NCBI RefSeq assembly: GCF_023657595.1
Contig: NZ_CP098323.1
Location: 1,140,001-1,204,000 of the forward strand
Length of the DNA: 64,000 nucleotides
Origin: Cytobacillus firmus
GTDB taxonomy: Bacteria; Bacillota; Bacilli; Bacillales; Cytobacillaceae
Direction of reading: 5' to 3'
How positions within the stretch are numbered: position 1 is the stretch's first letter; every line of letters starts with the position of its first letter. The notes beneath the pieces are model-generated. The model made no database searches. It worked only from the letters and a program-made list of their open reading frames with translations, and had not been told where the DNA came from. This document shows positions 24,560 to 32,948 of the stretch, one piece after another. Made by a program: the position numbers and the translations under genes.

Positions 24560-25198
24560 CTACCCTTTTAGCCTTCCAATAAAATCATGCAAGTTTTCAA
24601 GTGAAATCAAATTTTCATTGCATTTCCGGCTGTCCTGGCAAATGTAATTCCCTTTTTTGGTATAGGTGCCTAACTGAGAACCCTTAATTTCAGTTAAGAA
24701 CATGCCTGTTTCTTCCAGTTTGTTGCAGATGGCACAGATTCCTTTTTTGCCAAGCGGTTTAAATGTTCCATATATGCCAGTCAGCTTGCCATCCAGGAGG
24801 CTGATCATATATTTCCTGTTTGTACCTTTGTCGTCCCATCCCAAGTAACTTATTTCCCTGAAATCGATATTTTCAGGTGCTGGCATTTTTAGTTTTTTTG
24901 CCTTGGGAAACAGTTTTTTGATCGATTGTTCAGTTATAGACGGAAAGGGTATTACATATTCCTTAATATGCGCTAGGAAGGCATCAGCCTGATCTCTTTC
25001 TTTTATATCACTGACTGGGGAAAGAAGCTGGTTTTGTTCCTCACTCAGCTCTGCAAAAAGGCCCATTACCTTTTCTGCTGAAAGAGACTTCAGTGCATTC
25101 AGCACCCCTGTATCATTGACAGATGCATGGCCATTAATCAGCACTTGGGTCTGATATTTAATAAAATTATATTGATCATTCCTGATAAAAGGTTCCAT
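24560..25198 (-). CDS. elongation factor G-binding protein (FusB/FusC family)
   Basis: A 212-residue homologue of FusB-type proteins, which bind elongation factor G and release it from the ribosome; plasmid forms give fusidic acid resistance. The N-terminal half is a helical bundle (MEPFIRNDQYNFIKYQTQVL), and the C-terminal half is a treble-clef zinc finger with CAICNK near 160 and CQDSRKC near 191. ATG 25198 follows ATAGGAGTG. Chromosomal copies in Bacillaceae are common; whether this one confers resistance is unknown. Confidence 0.85.
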   Translation of the reverse strand: MEPFIRNDQYNFIKYQTQVLINGHASVNDTGVLNALKSLSAEKVMGLFAELSEEQNQLLSPVSDIKERDQADAFLAHIKEYVIPFPSITEQSIKKLFPKAKKLKMPAPENIDFREISYLGWDDKGTNRKYMISLLDGKLTGIYGTFKPLGKKGICAICNKLEETGMFLTEIKGSQLGTYTKKGNYICQDSRKCNENLISLENLHDFIGRLKG

Positions 25199-25304
25199 TA
25201 TACACACTCCTATACCTTCAGCACCTCTGTATATCAACTTCACTTTATAAGAATTACATAAAAATGTAAATGTATAAAACGATTTGGAAATGAACATGGC
25301 ATAT

Positions 25305-25331
25305 GAAAAAGCACTGAACAGAGTTCAGTGC
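25305..25331 (-). terminator. terminator of the CD3324-like gene
   Basis: GCACTGAAC / GTTCAGTGC stem with a three-base loop; the minus strand continues TTTTTC. Confidence 0.8.
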
Positions 25332-25338
25332 GAAAAAT

Positions 25339-25602
25339 TCATTTTTTATAAACTATTTTTTTGATTGTCTCAGCGGAAAGAAAATATTCCTCCGCCAATT
25401 GGGTGATGGTTTTACCGTTCTGAAAGGCGACTTTTATAGAATGGTTCCGATCATCCAGAGCTTTTCTTGCTCCAGAGCGGGAACCCCATTTTCGGTAGTC
25501 CTTTTCCGGTTTGGGGATATAAATAGCCTCACCCTGAACGTATTTTTGAATCTCTGCGATCAGATTCTCCGGTAAAACAGCATGTGCTTTTACATAACTC
25601 AT
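25339..25602 (-). CDS. CD3324-family helix-turn-helix protein
   Basis: An 87-residue basic protein beginning MSYVKAHAVLPENLIAEIQ and containing YIPKPEKDYRKWG, then a C-terminal helix-turn-helix of resolvase type (NGKTITQLAEEYFLSAETIKKIV). The layout matches the CD3324 family of Firmicutes, presumed DNA-binding regulators without known targets. ATG 25602 has AAGGAG upstream with nine bases spacing. Confidence 0.8.
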   Translation of the reverse strand: MSYVKAHAVLPENLIAEIQKYVQGEAIYIPKPEKDYRKWGSRSGARKALDDRNHSIKVAFQNGKTITQLAEEYFLSAETIKKIVYKK

Positions 25603-25693
25603 TTCTGCCAGCTCCTTATTTATTTTGATAAATAAAAAATGAATAAGGTGCAAAGCCGATATCAGAAATGGTTTTAGCTGAATGGGCGATAAT

Positions 25694-25792
25694 TTAGTCC
25701 ATTACCGCCTCATGCAAAGTATCGCCACCAATATCAGGCTTTGCATGAGACGCTGCATTATCAGGCATTGCAGCTGCAATGGCCATTCCCAT
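25694..25792 (-). CDS. candidate 32-residue peptide
   Basis: A perfect AGGAGGTG precedes ATG 25792, and the frame stops with TAA after 32 codons: MGMAIAAAMPDNAASHAKPD, followed by IGGDTLHEAVMD. Its coding sequence contains an 11-base inverted repeat CTCATGCAAAG / CTTTGCATGAG (about 25709-25749), so the message could fold over its own reading frame. It has a hydrophobic, Ala-rich start but no clear membrane helix. No family is recognised; a leader or signalling peptide is possible. Confidence 0.5.
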   Translation of the reverse strand: MGMAIAAAMPDNAASHAKPDIGGDTLHEAVMD

Positions 25793-25991
25793 CACCTCCT
25801 AAAATGTATTTTTTCATATTATAAATTAAAATGATTGCTGATGTATATATCTGTTCAATTCGACAAATTTCGGGCGGTGCCTGTCACCACTTGATTCTTG
25901 CAGACTTTTCTGATAATATATTTTTCTGCCCACGCGTACGCTCATATGTATTTCTCCATTGCGGCTGAAAAATATTTGAAAGGAGAAACAT

Positions 25992-28259
25992 ATGTCATCT
26001 GATTTTGAACACCCCGATTTTCAAAAGGAAGTCCAGCGGCTTGAATTCACGAAACGTTATATTGATGTCGTGATTAAAACATCCGAATCAAGTAAAGACA
26101 AGTTTCAGGAAAATATGAAAGAAGCTTTCGAGGACATTGACTGGCTTGAATCCAGTTTAAGTTACTCTTCGCTCCTGACAAATGCCCGTTTTTTTGAAAT
26201 GTCCAAAGATGAATTAATGCAGCTCAAAAAAGCCCGGAAAAAGCCTTACTTTGCCAGAATTGATTTCTTACGGCAGGATTTAAAAGAAGAAGAGATACTG
26301 TACATAGGCAAAACTTCATTGTATTCAAGGGAAAATCAGGAGCAGATTATAGTTGACTGGCGTTCTCCGATAGCCAATTTATACTATGAAGGCAGGCTGG
26401 GAGAAGTTCAATACCATTCCTATGAAGAAAGCTTTACGGGACATTTATCGTTGAAAAGGCAATATATGATTGAAGATGGGATTCTGGATGAAATACGGGA
26501 TATTGACCTCACGACCACAGACGAATTGCTTCAGGAATCACTTTCAAAAAGCTCAAGCAACCGCCTTACTGAAATTATTTCAACCATACAGGAAGAACAG
26601 AACAAAATAATACGTGCTGATTTGAATAAGCCCATCATTGTTCAAGGGGCGGCAGGCAGCGGCAAGACAACCATTGCTTTGCATAGAATAAGTTATTTCA
26701 TTTACCAGTACAAAGAAAATTTTGCCCCTGAACAGCTGATGATACTGGCGCCGAGCAGGCTTTTCATTGATTATATTTCTGAGGCGCTCCCTGAACTTGG
26801 GGTAGAGAGAGTCCGTCAGACAACTTACCCGGAATATGTCCTGGCATGTCTTGGCGAAAACCTGAAATTGGCGGAAGACAATAAATTAGTGAATCTGCTT
26901 GAAGACCAGGGCAGTGAGGAAGTAAAACTTGCAGCCTGGGCATCATCCATTAAAGGTTCACCGGTATTTCAAACCATCCTCACTAATTACCTCAGAGAAA
27001 TATATAATAGCTTCTGCCCCAGTGATGATTTTATGGTAGATAAGTTCAGGCTTTTTGGCCGCAAGAAATTCTTCCAGCTTTTTTTAGAGGACTACAATTA
27101 TCTCCCTCTTTACCGCAGGCTGGAAAAATTGAAGGCTGTGCTTCAAAACGATCTTGCAAAGAAAAAGAAAAATATCATTAAGAAAATCGAAACGTATTAT
27201 GACGAAAGAATTGAAAGGGCCCTCTATAGAGGCAGGGACCCTGAGAAAAGAAGACAATATGTTTCAGATGCTCTTGATAAAAAAGCATCCAGACTGGAAG
27301 AACTAAAAAGAAGCTTCAGGACAGCTGTGCCTAAATACATGAAGCAATTCCCGAAAAAAAGCCTGGTCCGGTATTACAAAGACCTATTCGAAGATTCTGT
27401 ACGTCTTTCAAGATTATCAGGCGGAAAATTGCCTGTTGACGATGCACATAAACTTTGTGAATATTGCCGGGAGCTGTTCAGAAAAAAAGTTTATGAGAGG
27501 GAAGACTTAGCTTTAATGCTTTATCTGCAGGAAAGCTTATTTGGCATTCCCAAAGAGCTGAAGGCGAAAAATATTGTCATTGATGAAGCCCAGGACTACA
27601 GCTTTATGGAGCTTCTCTCACTAAAAAAGTCACTTGATACAGATATGTTTACACTAGTGGGGGACCTTGCCCAGGGAATTCACTCCTACAGGGGGCTCAT
27701 AAGCTGGCAGGAGGTCCTGGATTTTATTTTTCCCCGTGCAACATATACAGAGCTTCAGAAAAGCTATCGTACTACAGTGGAAATTATGGAAAAAGCAAAT
27801 GAATTACTTAAACTTCTTCCTTACTCATTCCCCGAGGTGGAGCCGGTCGTCCGCCATGGCAGAAATCCTGAGTTTATCAGGAGGGAAGATGGAAGCGAAC
27901 TGGTAAAACAGCTTGAGAAACAGGTCATTTCATTGAAAGAAGAAGAGTATAAAACATTTGCGGTGATCGGGAAAACGATGAAAGACTGTCAGCTCATTCA
28001 CAGCCTTTTTGAAAAGCATGCCAGGCTCCCTTTTAAACTGCTGCAGGAACAGGAAAGCATACCGAAGGATGAAATCGTTATCGTGCCATCTTACTTGGCC
28101 AAGGGACTTGAATTTGATGCTGTTATGATTCTGTCCATGGAAGAGGAGTTTTCCAGAAATTCTGAACTGGACATTAAATTGCTTTATGTCGCCATGACAC
28201 GGCCTCTTCACCGATTATATTTTTATGGATTGAAACAAGGCAATTTCATAGTAGTTTAA
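25992..28259 (+). CDS. helD: RNA polymerase recycling motor HelD
   Basis: A UvrD-like ATPase that binds RNA polymerase and removes stalled complexes from nucleic acid. The 755-residue protein has a coiled-coil N-terminus (about 1-60) that enters the secondary channel, Walker A GAAGSGKT (219-226), VIDEAQDYSFMEL as Walker B near 527, GDLAQGIHSYRG near 555 and a C-terminal VAMTRPLHRLYFY. The insertion between 300 and 500 is the HelD-specific clamp. The start ATG 25992 follows GAAAGGAGAA. Confidence 0.95.
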   Translation: MSSDFEHPDFQKEVQRLEFTKRYIDVVIKTSESSKDKFQENMKEAFEDIDWLESSLSYSSLLTNARFFEMSKDELMQLKKARKKPYFARIDFLRQDLKEEEILYIGKTSLYSRENQEQIIVDWRSPIANLYYEGRLGEVQYHSYEESFTGHLSLKRQYMIEDGILDEIRDIDLTTTDELLQESLSKSSSNRLTEIISTIQEEQNKIIRADLNKPIIVQGAAGSGKTTIALHRISYFIYQYKENFAPEQLMILAPSRLFIDYISEALPELGVERVRQTTYPEYVLACLGENLKLAEDNKLVNLLEDQGSEEVKLAAWASSIKGSPVFQTILTNYLREIYNSFCPSDDFMVDKFRLFGRKKFFQLFLEDYNYLPLYRRLEKLKAVLQNDLAKKKKNIIKKIETYYDERIERALYRGRDPEKRRQYVSDALDKKASRLEELKRSFRTAVPKYMKQFPKKSLVRYYKDLFEDSVRLSRLSGGKLPVDDAHKLCEYCRELFRKKVYEREDLALMLYLQESLFGIPKELKAKNIVIDEAQDYSFMELLSLKKSLDTDMFTLVGDLAQGIHSYRGLISWQEVLDFIFPRATYTELQKSYRTTVEIMEKANELLKLLPYSFPEVEPVVRHGRNPEFIRREDGSELVKQLEKQVISLKEEEYKTFAVIGKTMKDCQLIHSLFEKHARLPFKLLQEQESIPKDEIVIVPSYLAKGLEFDAVMILSMEEEFSRNSELDIKLLYVAMTRPLHRLYFYGLKQGNFIVV

Positions 28260-28265
28260 AACTTC

Positions 28266-28298
28266 AGCAGCTGATTTGTCAGCTGCTTATTCTTTTTT
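28266..28298 (+). terminator. terminator after helD
   Basis: AGCAGCTGA / TCAGCTGCT stem with loop TTTG, followed by TATTCTTTTTT. Confidence 0.85.
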
Positions 28299-28419
28299 GA
28301 AAAATGATCCTGTCCTTTGTTTAGGACAAAATTTCACCGGGAAAATCATTTTTACATGAGAAAAACTGGTAAATAATGCGGAAATATAAAATCCCGGCAT
28401 CTGCCGTTTATATAGATGG

Positions 28420-28452
28420 GCGATTGCATCTCTAAGGCAATCGCTTTTGTTT
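28420..28452 (+). terminator. orphan terminator-like hairpin
   Basis: GCGATTGC / GCAATCGC stem with a nine-base loop and TTTTGTTTT. No gene ends before it: helD already has its own terminator 120 bases upstream. It may end a short transcript starting in 28300-28400, where a TGTCCT/AGGACA hairpin (28311-28328) and a TTTACA box are seen. Confidence 0.6.
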
Positions 28453-28529
28453 TGGAGTGTAAACAGTAGGTCCCCTTCTCCTGGAAATGATAAAATGAAT
28501 TAAAACAAGGAAGGAGATGATTCCATCAT

Positions 28530-29357
28530 ATGAAGGATATCAGCGGCACTTTAACCTTAAATAATGGAGTTGAAATGCCTCAATTCGGGCTCGGAGTATA
28601 TAAAGTCGAAAAGGGATTGCAGATTGAAAACACAGTAAAAGATGCCATTAACATAGGATACAGGCTGATTGATACTGCGGCTTTTTATGAAAATGAGGAG
28701 GGTGTTGGCAAGGCAATAAAAGAAAGCGGAGTGCCCAGAGAAGAGCTGTTCATTACGACAAAAGTATGGAATACGGATCAGGGATATGATCAGACCCTTA
28801 ATACTTTTGATAATAGTTTGAAAAAGATGGGATTGGATTACATAGATTTATACCTTATCCATTGGCCGGTTAAGGAGAAATACCTCGAAACCTGGAAGGC
28901 GCTTGAAAAGCTTTATAAGGATGGCAAGGCAAGAGCCATAGGGGTGAGCAATTTTCAAATTCATCATTTAAAGGATATTCTGGAGAATTCTTCTGAAAAG
29001 CCTGCAGTCAATCAGGTTGAGCTGCATCCTCTTCTTTCTCAGAAAGAATTGAGGGCATTTTGCAGTGAACATAATATAAAAGTACAGGCCTGGTCTCCAA
29101 TTGCCAGGGGAAGAGTGCTCGAGGACAGTGACATAAAAGAAATTGCTGAAAGGCACAACAAATCAGCAGCCCAGATTATTCTAAGATGGCATCTCCAAAA
29201 CGGCATAATGGTCATTCCTAAATCTGTGAAAAAAGATAGACTAAGGGAAAATGCAGATATATTTGATTTTGAATTAACTGAAGATGAAATGAGACAAATG
29301 AATGCATTAAATAATAACCATCGCTTTGGAGCAGATCCGGACAACTTTGATTTCTAA
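28530..29357 (+). CDS. aldo/keto reductase, YvgN-like
   Basis: A 275-residue AKR of the YvgN/YtbE type, a cytoplasmic NADPH-dependent reductase of aldehydes such as methylglyoxal. The catalytic tetrad is visible: Asp in DTAAFYENEEGVG (about 49) with Tyr, Lys in TTKVW and His in YLIHWPV; the cofactor motif VIPKSVKKDRLREN is near 229. GGAAGGAGATG lies upstream of ATG 28530, slightly distant. helD and yvgN are also close in B. subtilis. Confidence 0.92.
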   Translation: MKDISGTLTLNNGVEMPQFGLGVYKVEKGLQIENTVKDAINIGYRLIDTAAFYENEEGVGKAIKESGVPREELFITTKVWNTDQGYDQTLNTFDNSLKKMGLDYIDLYLIHWPVKEKYLETWKALEKLYKDGKARAIGVSNFQIHHLKDILENSSEKPAVNQVELHPLLSQKELRAFCSEHNIKVQAWSPIARGRVLEDSDIKEIAERHNKSAAQIILRWHLQNGIMVIPKSVKKDRLRENADIFDFELTEDEMRQMNALNNNHRFGADPDNFDF

Positions 29358-29373
29358 AATCATATAGCAAAAA

Positions 29374-29396
29374 ACATCCTAACGGGTGTTTTTTTA
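29374..29396 (+). terminator. terminator after the aldo/keto reductase
   Basis: ACATCC / GGGTGT stem with loop TAAC, followed by seven T residues. Confidence 0.8.
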
Positions 29397-29437
29397 TTTT
29401 ATAAAATTTTTCCAGTAGAATAGTTTTTAAATTTTTG

Positions 29438-29462
29438 GTTTTAGATAATGAATCCTGGGTAA
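29438..29462 (+). promoter_or_regulatory. candidate sigma-B promoter of the GlsB-like gene
   Basis: GTTTTA (29438-29443) and GGGTAA (29457-29462) separated by 13 bases, about 100 bases before the start codon. Confidence 0.55.
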
Positions 29463-29564
29463 TTTAATTGTACAAGCAGATAAGATCACCAAAAGCTGCG
29501 CAGCTGAATGAAATTCTTTATCTGATCAAAAGCTAAAATAAATTAAAACGAGGAGTGATTTTCA

Positions 29565-29825
29565 ATGTTGAGCTTTTTATGGGCATTAATTATAGGTGGT
29601 ATTATTGGTTGGTTAGCAGGTATGATTTTGGGAAGAGATATTCCAGGCGGAATTATCGGTAACATCATCGCTGGTTTCATTGGTGCATGGTTAGGGTCAT
29701 TAATTCTTGGTGATTGGGGACCAGTCGTAGCTGACTTTGCTATTATTCCTGCTTTAATTGGTGCTATCGTGCTTGTATTCATCGTAGGCTTCATCATGAA
29801 GGCTATGCGTAAATCTCATGACTAA
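29565..29825 (+). CDS. GlsB/YeaQ/YmgE stress-response membrane protein
   Basis: An 86-residue Gly-rich protein with three transmembrane helices: LWALIIGGIIGWLAGMILG, GGIIGNIIAGFIGAWLGSLI and IPALIGAIVLVFIVGFIM. This is the transglycosylase-associated/GlsB family, found in many bacteria and usually stress-induced, with no defined activity. ATG 29565 follows GAGGAGTGA. The sigma-B-like promoter upstream agrees with a stress role. Confidence 0.92.
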   Translation: MLSFLWALIIGGIIGWLAGMILGRDIPGGIIGNIIAGFIGAWLGSLILGDWGPVVADFAIIPALIGAIVLVFIVGFIMKAMRKSHD

Positions 29826-29838
29826 TTGAATTAATCCA

Positions 29839-29867
29839 AAGAAGTCCCATTTGGGGCTTCTTTTTTT
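29839..29867 (+). terminator. terminator after the GlsB-like gene
   Basis: AAGAAGTCCC / GGGGCTTCTT stem with loop ATTT, followed by TTTTT. Confidence 0.9.
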
Positions 29868-29901
29868 GCATCAATTCCTCTGCTTTTTAGCAGAAAACTA
29901 A

Positions 29902-29924
29902 AGCTGCCTTAAGATAGGGCAGCT
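29902..29924 (-). terminator. terminator of the pseudouridine synthase gene
   Basis: AGCTGCC / GGCAGCT stem just after the minus-strand stop, followed on that strand by TTTAGTTTTC. Confidence 0.7.
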
Positions 29925-29929
29925 CTAAG

Positions 29930-30850
29930 TTAAAAACGATATGGGTCAATTCCCTTGAAAATCCCAGGGACATCCAGGAAAGGCGCATGACAGACTATAG
30001 CCTCCTCTAAGAATGGGTGCGGAATCTCAAGCTTTACTGCGTGCAGTGCCTGCCGTGCAAAAACAGGTTTCCCGCCATATAATGTATCCCCCGCAAGAGA
30101 ATGTCCAATATGGCTTAGATGAACACGGATCTGGTGTGTTCTGCCTGTATCCAAACGGCACTTAATAAGTGAAAGATTTTGTTTAGGATAGTACTCAATT
30201 AATTCATAGTTTGTTGAAGCAGGCTGACCGCCGGGGGATACCCTTCTCCTGGTTGGATGATGCCTGTCCCGCCCAATTGGTTCCCTTATGGTCCCTCTAT
30301 TCTTTGACATTTTGCCATGGACTAAAGCTAAATATGTGCGCTTAATTCTTCTTTCTTCCAGCTCTTTATCCAGAATTGCACCAGCTAATGCATGTTTCGC
30401 AAATAAAATGGCTCCGGTTGTGTCACGATCCAGGCGATGTATATGTTTTATGCCTCTATACTCCCCCTGCATTTGTATATGAAAAGCTGCAGCGTTTGCG
30501 AGGGTATTCGTTTGATCCGGTAAGTTAGGATGCGTGTCCATACCGGCCGGTTTATTCAAAACAAGCATATGGTCATCTTCAAAAAGAACATCAATCTCAT
30601 AATATGATGGGATAACGCCTGGATCTTCATCCTCGAAAAATTGAAATTTTAATTTATCTCCTGCATGCACAGGTTTTGTCCAATTGGCAGGTTCATCATT
30701 GGATAATACCTGTTTTTTCATTCTCATATTGTGTGTTTGTTTCTTTGGTGCTCCCCATAATGTCCTGACAATATATTCGATTGAATATCCCTCCCAGTGG
30801 GCAGGTACTTCTATTTCACACCATTCACCAAACCTTTGTAGTTTTACCAT
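29930..30850 (-). CDS. RluA-family pseudouridine synthase
   Basis: A 306-residue enzyme isomerising uridine to pseudouridine in rRNA or tRNA. The catalytic motif HRLDRDTTGAILFAK (Asp near residue 141) and the RTHQIRVHLSHIGHSLAGDTLYG element are complete, and an S4-like segment occupies about 15-75. The target site cannot be told from sequence; the family includes RluC/RluD and YtcC-like paralogues. The start ATG 30850 has AAGGAG upstream. Confidence 0.92.
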   Translation of the reverse strand: MVKLQRFGEWCEIEVPAHWEGYSIEYIVRTLWGAPKKQTHNMRMKKQVLSNDEPANWTKPVHAGDKLKFQFFEDEDPGVIPSYYEIDVLFEDDHMLVLNKPAGMDTHPNLPDQTNTLANAAAFHIQMQGEYRGIKHIHRLDRDTTGAILFAKHALAGAILDKELEERRIKRTYLALVHGKMSKNRGTIREPIGRDRHHPTRRRVSPGGQPASTNYELIEYYPKQNLSLIKCRLDTGRTHQIRVHLSHIGHSLAGDTLYGGKPVFARQALHAVKLEIPHPFLEEAIVCHAPFLDVPGIFKGIDPYRF

Positions 30851-31193
30851 AAATTACTCCTTATCCTGATTGAATAATCTGACCTTTATTACATATAAAT
30901 TAATGACAATAATATTTTAGCCTTTAAAGCCAGCTGATAAAAGGAATAGTGGTCCTCGAAAAATTATTGTAATATTTAAAATCACCTTTTTTTTTGCTGA
31001 AAAGGGGGTTATTATAGATCTTTAGAACTAATTATTTAGCATTATACCTGTGCCATCTATTTCCGGAGGAGGAATAAATACCAACAAATCCCTACTCCAT
31101 GGGTATAATTACCACCCTAAAGGGCTTTTAGAATATGATATTCTTATGTATATATTACGAACTGATTACAAGGATTACAAAGGTGGGTTATCA
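30851..31193. other. AT-rich intergenic region
   Basis: Between the divergent pseudouridine synthase and yhcU genes, 343 bases hold a long T-run near 30990 and a GGAGGAGG at 31065, but no convincing promoter pair, hairpin or RNA. A frame continuing upstream from yhcU to 31050 is open, though unlike coding sequence in the family. Confidence 0.5.
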
Positions 31194-31592
31194 GTGAAGG
31201 TTGTATTTGCATCAACTCCTGATCAGGAACTAAAAATTCAAGAATTAATAGGAAAATTCTATTCAAATGTGTTTCCTCTTTATTTCACAGACGATGATAT
31301 AAGAGAATTTGAACAGCAGAAGATTTTACATACTTCTACCAGACACTTTGAATACTTTGGAACATTAAAGGAGGCTTATCAGGTTATAGCAGGGCTGCAG
31401 ACGCTCATGGCTATCCTGGAATCCCGCCCAATCAGCGGCAAATATGAAACGATATTCTTCAAAAATGTTCAAATACTTCAAGAATTCGGCTTATCATTTC
31501 CGTTTGATTACAGTCATTTTTGCGGAGAGAGAATGCCCCGGAATGATTTATTCAGTGTTTATGCTAAAGCCGCAAATGAATTGCTTGTATGA
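31194..31592 (+). CDS. yhcU: YhcU-like protein (DUF5365)
   Basis: A 132-residue cytoplasmic protein beginning MKVVFASTPDQELKIQELIG and containing PLYFTDDDIREFEQ and a mid-protein helix with YQVIAGLQTLMAIL. It resembles B. subtilis YhcU. GTG 31194 is chosen because AAAGGTGGG lies six bases upstream and homologues begin here. Function unknown. Confidence 0.75.
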   Translation: MKVVFASTPDQELKIQELIGKFYSNVFPLYFTDDDIREFEQQKILHTSTRHFEYFGTLKEAYQVIAGLQTLMAILESRPISGKYETIFFKNVQILQEFGLSFPFDYSHFCGERMPRNDLFSVYAKAANELLV

Positions 31593-31620
31593 AAAAACGC
31601 CTGCTGCAGCAGGCGTTTTT
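31593..31620. terminator. bidirectional terminator between yhcU and the thioredoxin gene
   Basis: ACGCCTGC / GCAGGCGT stem with loop TGCA, flanked by AAAAA and TTTTT. Confidence 0.9.
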
Positions 31621-31623
31621 GGG

Positions 31624-32094
31624 TTATTTGGAATTCTCATTAAACCACTGTTCAAAAACTTCTTTTTCCTGTGAACCGGTAATTCTGTTAACCTCTTTGC
31701 CGTCCTTGAATTGAACGATTGTTGGAGTTTCCTTTATTCCGTAATTGTCCCAGCCGTCTTCAAATTCAAGCAGGTTGAATTGCACCAGATCAATTCCCAT
31801 ATCTTCTGTAAGCGGGGCCACCACTGGAGTAGTCTTTTGGCAATGAGGGCATGTCGGGCTATAAAAATAAACCGTTACATCTTCTTTTTCATCTAACTTT
31901 TTGTCCAATTCTTCGGGAAGGATCAGGTTTTGATAATTCGGGTCTCCAAGCTGTTTGACTGTTTCAGGATGAAGTGAATCCTTTTCATATGGATTTTTCT
32001 CAGACACTTTTTCTTCGTTTTGCATTTTAGTTAACATTCCAACTGCTGCAAATAATGCAACGATAATGGCAAGAAATATAATGACCTTTTTCAT
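31624..32094 (-). CDS. membrane-anchored thioredoxin-like protein
   Basis: A 156-residue protein with an N-terminal anchor (VIIFLAIIVALFAAVGML) and an extracytoplasmic thioredoxin fold. The redox motif is CPHC in VYFYSPTCPHCQK (about 86-89) and the cis-Pro is in IKETPTIVQF. The CPHC sequence is typical of oxidising DsbA-like proteins. Its ATG overlaps the stop of bdbC by one base (TAATG), showing translational coupling: it is probably the partner reoxidised by BdbC. Confidence 0.88.
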   Translation of the reverse strand: MKKVIIFLAIIVALFAAVGMLTKMQNEEKVSEKNPYEKDSLHPETVKQLGDPNYQNLILPEELDKKLDEKEDVTVYFYSPTCPHCQKTTPVVAPLTEDMGIDLVQFNLLEFEDGWDNYGIKETPTIVQFKDGKEVNRITGSQEKEVFEQWFNENSK

Positions 32095-32534
32095 TATTCT
32101 GCTGCCTCCTTCGTTTTCTTCCAGACAAGATAACTGCAAATAAAAATAATAATAAAAGCTGTTAATGCTAAAAATGGAATTGTAACAAATCCCAGCCAAT
32201 TAATATACTGCCCCGTACAGGGAACTCTCCCGCATGCTGCTGCATGATCAGCCATAAATGAAATCTTTTGAATTGAGTAGTGGTAGATGGAAATACCGGC
32301 TCCAACAGCAGATAACACCATTGTATATAAGCTGATGCGATAATCCTTTTTAACCACACCCAAGCCTAGTATGACAGCAAAGGGATACATGACAATCCTC
32401 TGATACCAGCAAAGCTCGCACGGTTCATATTGCCTGATTTCCGAAAAATAAAGGCTGCCGAACATAGCAAGAATCGAAGCTGCCCAGGCAATAAACAGCA
32501 AATTCTCCCGCCGGTCTGTTTGTGTTTTCTCCAT
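32094..32534 (-). CDS. bdbC: disulfide oxidoreductase BdbC (DsbB family)
   Basis: A 146-residue membrane protein with four helices that passes electrons from thiol oxidases to quinone. The first cysteine pair is CELCW (about 40-43) after QYEPC; the second is CGRVPC (about 100-105) in the outer loop. It heads a two-gene operon with the thioredoxin-like gene. An ATG at 32534 follows AAGGAGATT. Confidence 0.92.
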   Translation of the reverse strand: MEKTQTDRRENLLFIAWAASILAMFGSLYFSEIRQYEPCELCWYQRIVMYPFAVILGLGVVKKDYRISLYTMVLSAVGAGISIYHYSIQKISFMADHAAACGRVPCTGQYINWLGFVTIPFLALTAFIIIFICSYLVWKKTKEAAE

Positions 32535-32779
32535 AATAATCTCCTTATTAATATGTACTCTAAAATTATAAAGCTATTGGACATCCCTTGTAAATCAACA
32601 TGTGCAGACAATCAGCAGAAATAGGGCTTTTGTGGCAAAGATATTAACGGGTTATAAATAAAAAGAAGACATTTAACACCTTTATAGAAATATATACAAA
32701 GGAAAAGAAGCAAGATAATTAAGAGGGAATTTACTTAAGAAGTTACGAATGCTGCAAAAAAGGGAATAGAAATCTGTAC

Positions 32780-32820
32780 ATCTCTGGAGAGGCTGATCTT
32801 TGTAACAGCCCCCAGGAGAT
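32780..32820 (+). other. unexplained strong hairpin
   Basis: ATCTC-TGG..GGCTG pairs with CAGCC..CCA-GAGAT (13 pairs, with AGA/C interior loop, one bulged G and a ten-base loop). No T-run follows, so it is not a terminator. It sits in the 414-base gap between bdbC and yhcX (32535-32948), which holds no gene. Confidence 0.55.
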
Positions 32821-32863
32821 TTATTACGAGAGAAAGCAAGTATAAAATCTTAACTTTGAAAAC

Positions 32864-32927
32864 TGTCTAGCGCAAGCAGCCTGCCCCCTCGAGGTGTCGG
32901 GGGTGGGCAAGGCGCTTCCGCTTTTCT
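32864..32927 (+). repeat. short REP-like palindromic repeat
   Basis: The 64-base block begins TGTCTAGCGC and ends GGCGCTTCCGCTTTTCT, with an inner CCCCC/GGGGG arm. From memory, repeats with TGTCTAGC...GCGCTT.CGCTTTTCT ends are common between genes in Bacillus and Geobacillus. It lies just ahead of yhcX. Confidence 0.6.
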
Positions 32928-32948
32928 GACAAAAGGAGTGCACCACCA

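Noticed and set aside
17976-25888. GGTGCCTG(A/T)CACC motif at the tcyP terminator and again at 25876-25888
   Set aside because: Only 13 bases shared. The first copy is explained by the terminator stem, so a repeat family cannot be claimed from two hits.
31050-31193. N-terminal extension of yhcU from an upstream GTG
   Set aside because: No ribosome binding site, atypical residue make-up and mismatch with the family start; the GTG at 31194 has AAAGGTGGG upstream.
32700-32860. T-box leader before yhcX
   Set aside because: There is a strong hairpin, but no AGGGTGGNACCGCG core or matching terminator/antiterminator.
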